Part shown: in pieces, positions 1-8,388 of the stretch
How positions within the stretch are numbered: position 1 is the first letter of the stretch
How the letters are laid out: the number at the start of each line of letters is the position of its first letter
Source: Streptomyces lucensis JCM 4490
GTDB lineage: Bacteria; Actinomycetota; Actinomycetes; Streptomycetales; Streptomycetaceae
Assembly: GCF_014650035.1 (NCBI RefSeq)
Contig: NZ_BMUE01000017.1
Coordinates: 62,001-126,000 of the forward strand
Direction: 5' to 3'
DNA: 64,000 bases
Notes under the pieces: model-generated
The model's input: only the letters and a program-made list of their open reading frames with translations
Told to the model about the DNA's origin: nothing
The model's database searches: none
Program-made: the position numbers and the translations under genes

Positions 1-303
1 AAGGTGTTCTACGAGCCCCGCCACCCCTACACCTGGGGTCTGCTCGGCTCGATGCCGCGCCTGGACCGCGAGCAGCAGGACCGGCTGATCCCGGTCAAGG
101 GCTCCCCGCCCTCGCTGATCAACGTCCCGTCCGGCTGTGCGTTCAACCCGCGCTGCCCGTACGCCGACGTCCCCAAGGACAACGTCACCCGCACGGTCCG
201 CCCGGAGCTGACCGAGGTCGGCGGCCGGCACTGGGCCGCCTGCCACATGACGCAGGAGCAGCGGGAGCGGATCTGGACCGAAGAGATTGCGCCGAAGCTG
301 TGA
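1..303 (+). CDS. Oligopeptide ABC transporter ATP-binding protein, C-terminal part (OppD/DppD type), truncated by window edge
   Basis: Only the last 100 or so residues are present; the frame is open from base 1 and stops at 301-303. The visible part is the C-terminal oligopeptide/dipeptide transporter region: EPRHPYTWGLL, then PSGCAFNPRCPYA with two cysteines, typical of OppD/DppD ATPases. The Walker motifs lie outside the window. The next gene starts at 300 inside its stop codon (GTGA overlap), so the two ATPases are translationally coupled and should energise one peptide importer at the inner face of the membrane. Confidence 0.9.
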   Translation, partial: KVFYEPRHPYTWGLLGSMPRLDREQQDRLIPVKGSPPSLINVPSGCAFNPRCPYADVPKDNVTRTVRPELTEVGGRHWAACHMTQEQRERIWTEEIAPKL

Positions 304-1688
304 GTGAGAACGCAGAGGACAAGGCAGTGAAGATCCCTGCACAGAGCGACGGCACGGAGCCGGCGCCGTCCGGTACGGCCACCGTGGCCGGGGACGCGGC
401 ACCCGGCGAGATCCTGCTGAAGGTCACGGGTCTGCAGAAGCACTTCCCCATCCGCGGGGGCCTGTTCCAGCGGCAGTCCGGCGCGGTGCGCGCGGTCGAC
501 GGCATCGACTTCGAGGTGCGGGCCGGTGAGACCCTCGGCGTCGTGGGCGAGTCCGGTTGCGGCAAGTCGACCATGGGCCGGCTCATCACCCGGCTGCTGG
601 AACCGACCGCCGGCCGGATCGAGTTCGAGGGCAAGGACATCACGCACCTCGGCGTGGGCGGGATGCGCCCGCTGCGCCGCGACGTGCAGATGATCTTCCA
701 GGACCCGTACTCCTCGCTGAACCCGCGCCACACCATCGGCACGATCGTCGGGGCCCCCTTCCGGCTGCAGGGCGTCACGCCCGAGGGCGGCATCAAGAAG
801 GAGGTGCAGCGGCTGCTGTCGGTCGTGGGCCTCAACCCCGAGCACTACAACCGCTACCCGCACGAGTTCTCCGGCGGTCAGCGCCAGCGCATCGGCATCG
901 CCCGCGCGCTCGCCCTGAAGCCGAAGCTGGTGGTCGCCGACGAGCCGGTCTCCGCCCTGGACGTCTCCATCCAGGCCCAGGTCGTCAACCTCATGGACGA
1001 CCTCCAGGAGGAGCTCGGCCTGACCTACGTGATCATCGCGCACGACCTGTCCGTCGTCCGGCACGTCTCGGACCGGATCGCGGTGATGTACCTCGGCAAG
1101 ATCGTCGAACTCGCCGACCGCGTCTCGCTGTACGAGTCGCCGATGCACCCGTACACCAAGGCGCTGATGTCGGCGGTCCCGATCCCGGACCCGAAGCGGC
1201 GGGGCGCCAAGAGCGAGCGCATCCTGCTCCGCGGTGACGTGCCCTCGCCGATCTCGCCGCCCTCGGGCTGCCGCTTCCACACCCGCTGCTGGAAGGCGAC
1301 GCAGATCTGCAAGACGACCGAGCCGCAGCTGCTGGAGCTGAGGCCGGGTCAGCGGGTCGCCTGCCACCACCCGGAGGACTTCGCCGACCAGGCCCCGCAG
1401 GACACGGTCCTGCTGACGGCGGCGAAGGAGGCGTCGGAGCTGGTTCCGGACGCCATCCTGGAGGAGTCGGCGCAGGCCGCCGAGCCGGAGTCCGGCGCCG
1501 TCGCGAAGGTCCCGGCCCAGAAGACCGCGGAGCCCGAGGCGGAGGCCACCGCCGCGGAGCCGGCCGCCGAGGCCGCTGCGGAGCCGGAGCAGCCGGCCGA
1601 GTCCGGGGAGCCGGCCGCACCGGGCGAGTCCGGGGAGCCGGCCGCGTCTCAGGAGCCGACCGCGTCTCAGGAGTCAACCGACAAGTAG
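300..1688 (+). CDS. Oligopeptide ABC transporter ATP-binding protein (OppF/DppF type)
   Basis: A 462-residue ATPase of a peptide importer. Walker A GESGCGKS lies at 83-90, the Q-loop FQDPYSS near 134-140, signature FSGGQRQRIGIARAL from 191, and Walker B LVVADEP at 211-217. The C-terminal oligopeptide-transporter element PSGCRFHTRC is at 322-331. After residue 370 there is an unusual Ala/Glu/Pro-rich, probably disordered tail of about 90 residues absent from typical OppF proteins. The GTG start overlaps the stop of the upstream ATPase. Another GTG lies nine codons further in and cannot be excluded. Substrate range is unknown. Confidence 0.93.
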   Translation: MSENAEDKAVKIPAQSDGTEPAPSGTATVAGDAAPGEILLKVTGLQKHFPIRGGLFQRQSGAVRAVDGIDFEVRAGETLGVVGESGCGKSTMGRLITRLLEPTAGRIEFEGKDITHLGVGGMRPLRRDVQMIFQDPYSSLNPRHTIGTIVGAPFRLQGVTPEGGIKKEVQRLLSVVGLNPEHYNRYPHEFSGGQRQRIGIARALALKPKLVVADEPVSALDVSIQAQVVNLMDDLQEELGLTYVIIAHDLSVVRHVSDRIAVMYLGKIVELADRVSLYESPMHPYTKALMSAVPIPDPKRRGAKSERILLRGDVPSPISPPSGCRFHTRCWKATQICKTTEPQLLELRPGQRVACHHPEDFADQAPQDTVLLTAAKEASELVPDAILEESAQAAEPESGAVAKVPAQKTAEPEAEATAAEPAAEAAAEPEQPAESGEPAAPGESGEPAASQEPTASQESTDK

Positions 1689-1787
1689 CACATGACGACT
1701 CGGCAAAGTCATGTACATGCCTGAACGGGAGAGTGCACAGTCGTCCGTGTCCGACCACTGATCGGTACACGCTCGAAAGGGACGACC

Positions 1788-3179
1788 ATGGCATTCTCCC
1801 GTTCGGCACGCTTGGCCGCCCTCACCACCGCGGCGGCCTCCTTCCTCACCATCGCCGCGTCATCGGCCCCGACCCCGGGCGCCCCCGGCATCGGCGATCC
1901 CTACTTCCCCGGCCTCGGCAACGGCGGCTACGACGCCCGCCACTACGACCTGGACCTCGCCTACTCCCCGGACACCGGCCGCCTGGACGGCCGTACGACG
2001 CTCACCGCCCGCGCGACCAGGAACCTCTCCTCCTTCGACCTGGACCTGCAGAGGCTGGAGATCACCCGCGTCGAGGTGAACGGCAGACGCGCCGTCTTCA
2101 CCCGCGACGGCGACGAGGTCACCGTCACCCCGCGCGACGGCCTCCGCAAGGGCCGGCACTTCACCGTGACCGTCACCTACGGCGGCGTACCCGAACCCCT
2201 CGGCGGCCCGATCATCTTCGGGTCCAAGTACGGATGGATGAAGACGGGCGACGGCGTCTTCGTCGCCTGTGAGCCCAACGCCGCCTCCACCTGGTTCCCG
2301 TCCAGCGACCACCCCGCCGACAAGGCCACCTACGACATCCGGGTCAAGGCGCCCAGGGGCCTGACCGCCGTCTCCAACGGGCGGCTGGTGTCGACGTACG
2401 ACAAGGGCGGCTCGACCTACACCCACTGGCGCGAGTCGAGGCCGATGGCGACCTACCTGGCCACCGCCACGATCGGGAAGTTCGACGTGCGCACCGGGCG
2501 TACCCCCGGCGGCATCCCGATCTACGTCGCCGTCGACCCCGTGCTGAAGAACGGCAACGGCGTCGACGTGTACGCCGTCACCGCCGCCGCCACCGACTAC
2601 TGGTCGCAGGTCTTCGGGCCGTATCCGTTCGAGGAGACCGGCGCGATCGTGGACGACATGCCCGAGGCCGGCTTCTCGCTGGAGGTGCAGAGCAAGCCCG
2701 CCTACTCGGCCGTGCGCAACGAGACGACCATCGTGCACGAGCTGGCCCACCAGTGGTTCGGCGACTCGGTGAGCGTGGCGCGGTGGAAGGACATCTGGCT
2801 CAACGAGGGCTTCGCCACCTACGCCCAGTGGCTGTGGGCCGAGCACCAGGGCACCCGCTCGGCCCACGACTCCTTCCTGGCCGGCTACGACGCCCGTCCC
2901 GCCGACTCCGCCTTCTGGCAGATCAAGGTGGCCGACCCCCAGCGGGACACGATGTTCGCCTCCGCCGTCTACCAGCGCGGCGCGATGACGCTCCAGATGC
3001 TGCGCGAGCGGATCGGCGACGCGGCCTTCTTCAAGCTGCTGCCCGCCTGGACGAGGCTCCACCGGTACGGCAACGCGGACACCGCGGACTTCATCCGCCT
3101 CGCCGAGCGTGTCAGCGGGCGGCAACTGGACGATCTGTTCGACACCTGGCTGTTCACAACAGGGAAGCCCACCCTGTGA
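1788..3179 (+). CDS. Secreted M1-family metallo-aminopeptidase
   Basis: A 463-residue exported zinc aminopeptidase. An N-terminal signal peptide (about residues 1-27, ending ASSAP) is followed by the M1 beta-domain. The HELAH zinc motif is at 317-321 and the third zinc ligand Glu340 lies in WLNEGFATY. The protein is shorter than PepN because it ends soon after the catalytic domain, as many secreted Streptomyces M1 proteins do. The ATG follows AAAGGGACGACC. It sits just after the peptide importer, and an extracellular peptidase next to peptide uptake is a sensible pairing, though a 100-base gap separates them. Confidence 0.9.
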   Translation: MAFSRSARLAALTTAAASFLTIAASSAPTPGAPGIGDPYFPGLGNGGYDARHYDLDLAYSPDTGRLDGRTTLTARATRNLSSFDLDLQRLEITRVEVNGRRAVFTRDGDEVTVTPRDGLRKGRHFTVTVTYGGVPEPLGGPIIFGSKYGWMKTGDGVFVACEPNAASTWFPSSDHPADKATYDIRVKAPRGLTAVSNGRLVSTYDKGGSTYTHWRESRPMATYLATATIGKFDVRTGRTPGGIPIYVAVDPVLKNGNGVDVYAVTAAATDYWSQVFGPYPFEETGAIVDDMPEAGFSLEVQSKPAYSAVRNETTIVHELAHQWFGDSVSVARWKDIWLNEGFATYAQWLWAEHQGTRSAHDSFLAGYDARPADSAFWQIKVADPQRDTMFASAVYQRGAMTLQMLRERIGDAAFFKLLPAWTRLHRYGNADTADFIRLAERVSGRQLDDLFDTWLFTTGKPTL

Positions 3180-3226
3180 GCCTGGCTTTGTAAGGTGCAT
3201 GTGCTCTGACAGGTAAGAATGTCAGG

Positions 3227-3886
3227 GTGCAGCTCCAGCAACTCTTCAGTCCCTCCGTCCAGCACACGCTCGATGTGATCGGCATCTTCGTGTTCGCGAT
3301 CTCCGGCGCGCTGCTGGCCGTCCGGAAGAACTTCGACGTCTTCGGCATCGCCGTGCTCGCCGAGGTCACCGCGCTGGGCGGGGGGCTGTTCCGCGACCTG
3401 GTCATCGGGGCCGTGCCCCCGGCCGCCTTCACGGACCTCGGGTACTTCCTCACTCCCCTGATCGCGACGCTCGTCGTCTTCTTCCTGCATCCGCACGTGG
3501 AGCGCATCCAGGCGGCGGTGCTGGTCTTCGACGCGGCCGGCCTCGGTCTGTTCGCCGTCAGCGGTACGACCAAGGCGTACAGCTACGGCCTGAACCTGAC
3601 CGCGTCGGCCGCGCTGGGCCTCGCCACCGCGGTCGGCGGCGGCGTGCTGCGGGACGTGCTCGCCAACGAGGTGCCCTCCCTGCTGCGCTGGGACCGCGAC
3701 CTGTACGCGGTCCCGGCGATCGTCGGAGCCACCATGGTGGTGCTCTGCATCCACTACGACGTCCTGACCCCCTTCACCAGCGGGCTCGCGGTGGTCACCG
3801 CCTTCGTGCTCCGGCTGCTCGCCATGCGGTTCCACTGGCGGGCGCCGCGGGCCTGGAACCGCCGCTCGACGGTGGCCGAGGAGTGA
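3227..3886 (+). CDS. UPF0126/TRIC-like integral membrane protein (YicG family)
   Basis: A 219-residue polytopic membrane protein built from two copies of the UPF0126 domain (roughly 10-95 and 97-180). Each contains a glycine-rich re-entrant motif: GGGLFRDLVIG in the first, GGGVLRDVLANEVP in the second. The family has a TRIC-like fold, and glycine transport has been reported for E. coli YicG; the substrate here is unknown. GTG start at 3227 preceded by CAGG. It stands alone between the aminopeptidase and the thioesterase. Confidence 0.85.
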   Translation: MQLQQLFSPSVQHTLDVIGIFVFAISGALLAVRKNFDVFGIAVLAEVTALGGGLFRDLVIGAVPPAAFTDLGYFLTPLIATLVVFFLHPHVERIQAAVLVFDAAGLGLFAVSGTTKAYSYGLNLTASAALGLATAVGGGVLRDVLANEVPSLLRWDRDLYAVPAIVGATMVVLCIHYDVLTPFTSGLAVVTAFVLRLLAMRFHWRAPRAWNRRSTVAEE

Positions 3887-3970
3887 CGGTGGCCCGGGGA
3901 GCGGCGCCCCCGACAGCCCGTCCCCTCGAAAAAGCTACCGCTTAGTAGTTTCCTGTTGTAGCGTTCACCC

Positions 3971-4834
3971 ATGCCAGAAGCAGCCTCCGCCCCCTCCCCG
4001 TCGCGGGCCCTGATCGGTGACAGCGAGTTCGACCGCGACACCGCGGTCACCCGGCGCGAGCCCGGCGTCTACGACATCGACCTCTCGGCCGGCTGGACCA
4101 TCATCAACGCCGTCAACGGCGGCTACCTGCTGGCCGTGCTCGGCCGGGCCCTCGCGGACACCCTCCCGCATCCGGACCCCTTCACGGTCTCCGCGCACTA
4201 CCTGACCGCCTCCCAGCCCGGCCCGGCGGTCGTCCGCACGGACACCGTCCGCACCGGCCGCACCCTCTCCACCGGCCAGGCCTCGCTGTTCCAGTACGAC
4301 GACGAGGGCAACGAGGTCGAGCGCATCCGCGTCCTCGCCTCCTACGGCGACCTCGCCGCCCTGCCCGACGACGTCCGTACGACGGCGGCGCCGCCCGCGA
4401 TCCCGCCCATGGACCGGTGCTTCGGCCCCGACGACTCCCCGGCCCCGGTGCCGGGCAGCTCGGCGATCGCCGACCGCCTGATGCTCAAGCTCGACCCCGC
4501 CACCCTCGGCTGGGCCCTCGGCGCCCCCTCGGGCAAGGGGGAGATGCGCGCCTGGTTCGGCCTCGCCGACGGCCGCGACGCCGATCCCCTCTCCCTGCTC
4601 CTCGCGGTGGACGCCCTGCCGCCCACCGCCTTCGAGATCGGCCTCAAGGGCTGGGTCCCCACGGTGGAACTCACCGTCCACGTCCGGCACCGCCCGGCCC
4701 CGGGCCCGCTGCGGGTGTCCATCACCACCCGCAACCTGGCCGGCGGCTTCCTGGAGGAGGACGCGGAGGTCTGGGACAGCGAGGACCGGCTGGTCGCCCA
4801 GTCCCGGCAGCTGGCCCGGGTCCGGCTCGGCTGA
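3971..4834 (+). CDS. TesB-like double-hotdog acyl-CoA thioesterase family protein
   Basis: A 287-residue protein with two tandem hotdog regions. The N-terminal half contains INAVNGGYLLAVLGRAL and HPDPFTVSAHYL, the thioesterase-like (4HBT_3/TesB-like) pattern; the C-terminal half contains LSLLLAVDALPPTAFEIG and PTVELTVHVRHRP. It probably hydrolyses acyl-CoA thioesters in the cytoplasm; the acyl group cannot be read from sequence. A TAGCGT box ends about eight bases before the ATG, so the mRNA may be leaderless. It converges on the next gene. Confidence 0.8.
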   Translation: MPEAASAPSPSRALIGDSEFDRDTAVTRREPGVYDIDLSAGWTIINAVNGGYLLAVLGRALADTLPHPDPFTVSAHYLTASQPGPAVVRTDTVRTGRTLSTGQASLFQYDDEGNEVERIRVLASYGDLAALPDDVRTTAAPPAIPPMDRCFGPDDSPAPVPGSSAIADRLMLKLDPATLGWALGAPSGKGEMRAWFGLADGRDADPLSLLLAVDALPPTAFEIGLKGWVPTVELTVHVRHRPAPGPLRVSITTRNLAGGFLEEDAEVWDSEDRLVAQSRQLARVRLG

Positions 4835-4866
4835 GCCGGAGCCCCGGCCCACGGGTGCGGCGGGCG

Positions 4867-5514
4867 TCAGTCCCGCACGAGCGGGGTGCGCCCCAGCCAG
4901 GCCGCCAGCCGCTCGTAGGCGCCGGCGCCCTCGGGCGCCTCGTGGCGGTCCGCGAACGGCGTCTCCTCGTCGCGGGGCCGGGAGTCCGGCAGCACCTGGC
5001 GGGCGGTGGCGAGCGCGAACTCGGCCAGTTCCGGGTCGAGCGCGTACGGCCGGCCGAGGGCCTCGGCGAGGTCCCAGGTGTGGGTCACGATCTCCATCAC
5101 ATAGCCGCAGAGGGCGGCGCGGCCGGGAACCTCGCCCCAGGGCACGCGCACCGGGGTCGTCATCCGCTCGTCGCTCTCCCACGCCTTCAGGACGCGGACG
5201 CGGACCTCGTCGTAGGCGGCGGCCCAGCCGTCGTCCGCGACTCCCTCGGCCACCGGCTCCACGGCGAGTCCGTCGCCGCCCTCGCCGACGACCGCGATCC
5301 GCCGGGTGCCGCCGACGATGTGGCTCAGCAGGGCCCGTACGTCGAACTCCGCACAGGGCGTCGGGCGGTCGAGCTGCCCGGGCCGTACCGTCCCGATGAG
5401 GGCGGCCGCCTGCCGGGCGGCGCGGGCGTAGACGGGACGGGGGTCGCCGGGACCGGCGGTGGTGGTGCCGGTGGTGGCGGCGGTGGTGGTCTCGGTGGTG
5501 CCGGTGGTGGTCAT
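4867..5514 (-). CDS. TIGR03086-type / mycothiol-dependent maleylpyruvate isomerase-fold metal-binding protein
   Basis: A 215-residue DinB/MDMPI-like four-helix protein. After a threonine-rich start (about residues 1-20) come PTPCAEFDVRALLSHIVGG and CGYVMEIVTHTWDLAEALG, whose spaced histidines match the metal-binding pattern of TIGR03086 proteins. Such proteins are thought to use mycothiol as cofactor, but this one's reaction is unknown. The ATG has GGGAGAG upstream. It is divergent from the WYL regulator at 5619 and shares a 100-base intergenic region containing an inverted repeat, so it is the likely target of that regulator. The low-complexity N-terminus leaves the exact start less certain. 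Confidence 0.78.
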   Translation of the reverse strand: MTTTGTTETTTAATTGTTTAGPGDPRPVYARAARQAAALIGTVRPGQLDRPTPCAEFDVRALLSHIVGGTRRIAVVGEGGDGLAVEPVAEGVADDGWAAAYDEVRVRVLKAWESDERMTTPVRVPWGEVPGRAALCGYVMEIVTHTWDLAEALGRPYALDPELAEFALATARQVLPDSRPRDEETPFADRHEAPEGAGAYERLAAWLGRTPLVRD

Positions 5515-5563
5515 GGTGTGTCTCTCCCTCGGTGGTCGATGACCCGAGGATCGCGGGATAACC

Positions 5564-5578
5564 TGACAACTTCCGTCA
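5564..5578. promoter_or_regulatory. Inverted repeat, candidate operator of the WYL regulator
   Basis: TGAC-N7-GTCA lies in the middle of the divergent promoter region, 41 bases before the WYL gene start and 50 before the opposite start. HTH_11/WYL (YafY-type) regulators commonly repress the divergent neighbour through such short dyads; the assignment is by position only. Confidence 0.4.
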
Positions 5579-5618
5579 ACATTTGCGCGGGGCGCCGCGC
5601 CGACGGGATCCTTGGGGC

Positions 5619-6596
5619 GTGAAGTCCGACCGCCTGCTGTCGATCCTGCTGCTCCTGCAGACCCGCGGCCGCGTCCCCGCGCACGAACTCGCCGGGCGGC
5701 TGGAGGTGTCCGTGCGCACCATCTACCGGGACATCGAGGCGCTGTCGGCCTCCGGGGTCCCGGTCTACGCCGAGCGCGGCCGGCACGGCGGTATCGAACT
5801 CCTCGCCGGCTTCCGCACGGACGTCACCGGGCTGACCGCCGACGAGTCCCGCGCCCTGTTCATCCTCGCCGCGCAGGGGGCCCACGCCGCGCTCGGCCTG
5901 GACGCGGCCCTGGGCTCGGCCCTGCGCAAGGTGATGGCCGCGCTCCCGGCGCCGCACCGGCCCGCCGCCGAGGTGACCAGCCGCCGCATCCTGGTCGACG
6001 CCACCCGATGGCGCGGCGGTCCGCGGCAGGCCGTCGATCTGCAGGTGCTGCAGGACGCGGTCTTCACCGACCGGCGCCTGAGGCTGCGCTACCGGCACAG
6101 CGGGGAGCGGGAGCCGCGCACCCGCACCGTGGATCCGTACGGTCTGGTCGCCAAGGCCGGCGTCTGGTACCTGGTGGCCGACCGGCGCGGCGTCCCCCGG
6201 CTGTTCCGCGCCGACCGGGTGCGCTCGGCCCGGCTGCTGGAGGAGCCCGTCCGCCGCCGGGAAGGCGTCGAACTCGCGGATGTCTGGGAGGCGCTGCGCC
6301 GCCAGGTGGAGGAGCGGGAGGACGGCATCGAGGTGACCGTCCGGATCCGGCGCGAGCACCTCGACATGTTCCGGCGGATGGCCGCCTCGCAACTGACGGC
6401 ACCGCCGGACGACGACGGCGACAGCGAGTGGGTGACCGCCCGCCTGGCGTATCCCGTGCTGCGCGCGGTGCGCCAACTCCTCGCGTTCTCGGACCGGGTG
6501 GAGGTCCTGGATCCGCCCGAGGCCCGCGCGGAACTGCTGGCGGGCGCCCGCTCCGTCACGGAGCTGTACCGGGGGAAGAGCCCGGCTCACGACTGA
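5619..6596 (+). CDS. DeoR/YafY-type transcriptional regulator with WYL domain
   Basis: A 325-residue regulator. The N-terminal HTH_11 winged helix (about 2-60) includes RGRVPAHELAGRLEVSVRTIYRDIEAL. The WYL domain follows at about 145-205 with the signature GVWYLVADRRG, and a C-terminal WCX region carries VLRAVRQLLAFSDRVEVLDP. WYL domains are thought to sense nucleic acids or small ligands. I chose GTG 5619 (VKSDRLLSILLLLQ), which opens the family's usual N-terminus, over a TTG 12 codons upstream. It is divergent from the MDMPI-fold protein, the probable target. Confidence 0.88.
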   Translation: MKSDRLLSILLLLQTRGRVPAHELAGRLEVSVRTIYRDIEALSASGVPVYAERGRHGGIELLAGFRTDVTGLTADESRALFILAAQGAHAALGLDAALGSALRKVMAALPAPHRPAAEVTSRRILVDATRWRGGPRQAVDLQVLQDAVFTDRRLRLRYRHSGEREPRTRTVDPYGLVAKAGVWYLVADRRGVPRLFRADRVRSARLLEEPVRRREGVELADVWEALRRQVEEREDGIEVTVRIRREHLDMFRRMAASQLTAPPDDDGDSEWVTARLAYPVLRAVRQLLAFSDRVEVLDPPEARAELLAGARSVTELYRGKSPAHD

Positions 6597-6735
6597 AACC
6601 CCGTGCCGGGCGGGGCGTTCGGAGTGCGCTTCACCCCATTGACAGGACGCGGACAGGGCGGCCACACGAACGCCCTGGGCGACGCTGGTTGAGTGCCGGC
6701 CTCAGGACACCTCACCGTTCTCGGAGCCGACCCTC

Positions 6736-7101
6736 ATGAAGCGTGCCCGTCTCCTTCCCGCCGTCGCCCTCCTGGCCGTCGCCCCGCTGACGCTGACCGC
6801 GTGCGGCTCCGGCGGCTCCTCCTCCACCGGTGGCGGCTCAGGCCGGCAGCAGGCGTGTGCGGCGCCGTCCGGGACGCCGGCGGGCGGTGCGTCCGGCCGG
6901 CGGAGCGGGGCTCCGTCCGGTGCGCCGTCGGGAGCGCCCACGGGCAGGCCGGCCGGCAAGCCCAGCGGGGCGCCGACCGGAGTGCCCTCGGATGTGCCCG
7001 GCGGTGGACCCGCCGGCGGGCCCGCCGGCGGGCAGGGAGGCGGCTGCGGGGGGCCGGGCGGGGGACAGGCCGCGGGCGGGTCCCAGGTGGAGCAGGGCTG
7101 A
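6736..7101 (+). CDS. Small lipoprotein with Gly/Ala/Pro/Ser low-complexity body
   Basis: A 121-residue protein with a lipoprotein signal peptide (MKRARLLPAVALLAV) and lipobox LTAC placing the lipidated cysteine at residue 23. The rest is disordered, made of repeated short steps of the type SGAPSG/TGAPSD and GGPAGGP, with three further cysteines. No folded domain or function is recognisable. A TTGACA hexamer at 6639-6644 could be a -35 element, although no good -10 follows. The repeated sequence suggests length variation between strains. Confidence 0.7.
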   Translation: MKRARLLPAVALLAVAPLTLTACGSGGSSSTGGGSGRQQACAAPSGTPAGGASGRRSGAPSGAPSGAPTGRPAGKPSGAPTGVPSDVPGGGPAGGPAGGQGGGCGGPGGGQAAGGSQVEQG

Positions 7102-7129
7102 CCGGGGGGGGCGCGGGACGGCGCCCGGT
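7101..7129. terminator. Hairpin between convergent genes
   Basis: ACCGGG (7101-7106) pairs with CCCGGT (7124-7129), with inner GCGC arms. It lies between the lipoprotein stop and the TetR stop and can serve both directions; there is no T-tract. Confidence 0.45.
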
Positions 7130-7139
7130 CGGGCGTGAC

Positions 7140-7766
7140 TCAGTCCAGCCAGTGGCTGCGGCCGATGCTGATGAGCCGCAGCTGCCGGATGGCGAGCTGC
7201 GTCACCCGCTCCCGCTCGTCCTCCGGGGCCTCCAGTGCCTCCAGGAACAGGGAGGCGGTGATGAGCATCTGGTCGACGTAGAGGTGCGCGAGCATCAGCA
7301 GGTCGTCGTCGTTCCAGCCCGCCGCCTCGGGGTCCTTGGCCAGCTCGGCCTTCACCTCCTCGGCGAATCTCGCGAGCTGCTCCCGGATGGCCTCGCGCAC
7401 CGGCTGCACCCCGCCGTGCCGCTCCCGCGCGATGAACCGGACGTGCGCCGGGTAGGCGCCCACGTGACGGGCGATCAACTCGATCGCGCCGGTGATGCGT
7501 TCCTCGCTGTCTCCGGTCGTGGACACCGTCGTGCGCACCATCGGGTGCAGGCTGCCCAGCGCCTCGTCCACCAGGGCCACGCCCAGGTCGGCGGTCGAGC
7601 GGAAGTGCCGGTAGAAGGCGGTGGGGGCCACCCCGACGGCCCGGGTGACCTCGCGCAGGCCCAGGCTGCTCAGGCTCTGCTCCTCCAGCAGCGCGAGCGC
7701 CGCGTCGAGGAAGGCCTGCCGGGTCTTCCGCTTCTGAACCTGCCGGATGCCGAGGGTGTGACTCAT
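7140..7766 (-). CDS. TetR-family regulator, FabR-like
   Basis: A 208-residue repressor. The TetR_N helix-turn-helix (about 12-60) contains LGLREVTRAVGVAPTAFYRHF, and the C-terminal region includes FIARERHGG, a pattern seen in FabR-type regulators of fatty-acid unsaturation and in related actinobacterial TetRs. It is divergent from two small membrane-protein genes. Two AACAACTGTT sites lie in the intergenic region, one only 12 bases from its own start, so autoregulation is likely. The link to lipid metabolism is family inference only. Confidence 0.88.
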   Translation of the reverse strand: MSHTLGIRQVQKRKTRQAFLDAALALLEEQSLSSLGLREVTRAVGVAPTAFYRHFRSTADLGVALVDEALGSLHPMVRTTVSTTGDSEERITGAIELIARHVGAYPAHVRFIARERHGGVQPVREAIREQLARFAEEVKAELAKDPEAAGWNDDDLLMLAHLYVDQMLITASLFLEALEAPEDERERVTQLAIRQLRLISIGRSHWLD

Positions 7767-7777
7767 GTCATCCAGTT

Positions 7778-7858
7778 AACAACTGTTCTCTGGAATTGGA
7801 AAGCCGCGGGACGCGCTAGACTCGAAGTCAGTGAACAACTGTTACTACAACTGTTCAC
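7778..7858. promoter_or_regulatory. Operator region of the FabR-like TetR
   Basis: AACAACTGTT occurs at 7778-7787 and 7834-7843, and a further AACTGTT lies at 7849-7855. The second copy is inside a perfect dyad GTGAACA (7831-7837) / TGTTCAC (7852-7858). A -10-like TAGACT lies at 7817-7822 just before the dyad, so bound repressor would overlap the start of the rightward transcript. The site resembles FabR-type AT-rich operators; binding is inferred. Confidence 0.6.
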
Positions 7859-7910
7859 CGAAACTTCACACCGGCTCGACACGAGGTACCTCGGAGGGGG
7901 GATCCGTCCC

Positions 7911-8078
7911 ATGCTTTTCCTCGTCGCCGCACTCATGCTCTTCGGTGTCGTGCTGGGCACCGTGGCCCACGCACCGCTGACCGTCACCGCCCTGCTCGCC
8001 GCCGTCATCGCCGTCTGGCTGGGCGTCTTCGCGATCCGCGAGCGTCACGGCCGCCGTCACGGCACCTCGGCGAACTGA
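7911..8078 (+). CDS. 55-residue small membrane protein
   Basis: A short protein with two hydrophobic segments (about 1-18 and 23-42), then a basic tail RERHGRRH. GGAGGGGG precedes the ATG. It is the first gene after the TetR operator region and probably shares a transcript with the DUF4190 protein 31 bases downstream. The function is unknown; co-control by the FabR-like repressor would suggest a membrane-related role. Confidence 0.65.
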   Translation: MLFLVAALMLFGVVLGTVAHAPLTVTALLAAVIAVWLGVFAIRERHGRRHGTSAN

Positions 8079-8109
8079 CCGCCCACAAGGACTTCAGGAG
8101 CTGAGCACC

Positions 8110-8388
8110 ATGCAACTCACCGCACCGGCCGCCGGCCGCACCCACACCAGCCCGCGCCCGCGCGACGCCGACGGCATGGCCGTCGCGTCCTTCATCCTCG
8201 GTCTCCTCGGGCTGCTCGTCCTCAACGTCTTCCTCGGCCCGATCGCCATCGCCCTGGCCGCCGCCGCCCTCTGGCGCGGAACGGCCCGCCGCGGCCGCGC
8301 CTACCTGGGCCTGACCCTGGGCGTAGCCGACCTGGCGGTCCTCCTGACGGCGATGGAGCTGTCCCACACGGTCTCCTGGAGCCTGTGA
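8110..8388 (+). CDS. DUF4190-type small membrane protein
   Basis: A 92-residue protein with a hydrophilic N-terminus (1-22), then two transmembrane segments. The first (about 24-50) carries AVASFILGLLGLL, the DUF4190 hallmark; the second (about 67-83) is preceded by RRGRAYLG. CAGGAGCTGAGCACC provides the ribosome binding site. It lies 31 bases downstream of the 55-residue membrane protein and probably belongs to the same TetR-controlled unit. No biochemical role is known for the family. Confidence 0.75.
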   Translation: MQLTAPAAGRTHTSPRPRDADGMAVASFILGLLGLLVLNVFLGPIAIALAAAALWRGTARRGRAYLGLTLGVADLAVLLTAMELSHTVSWSL

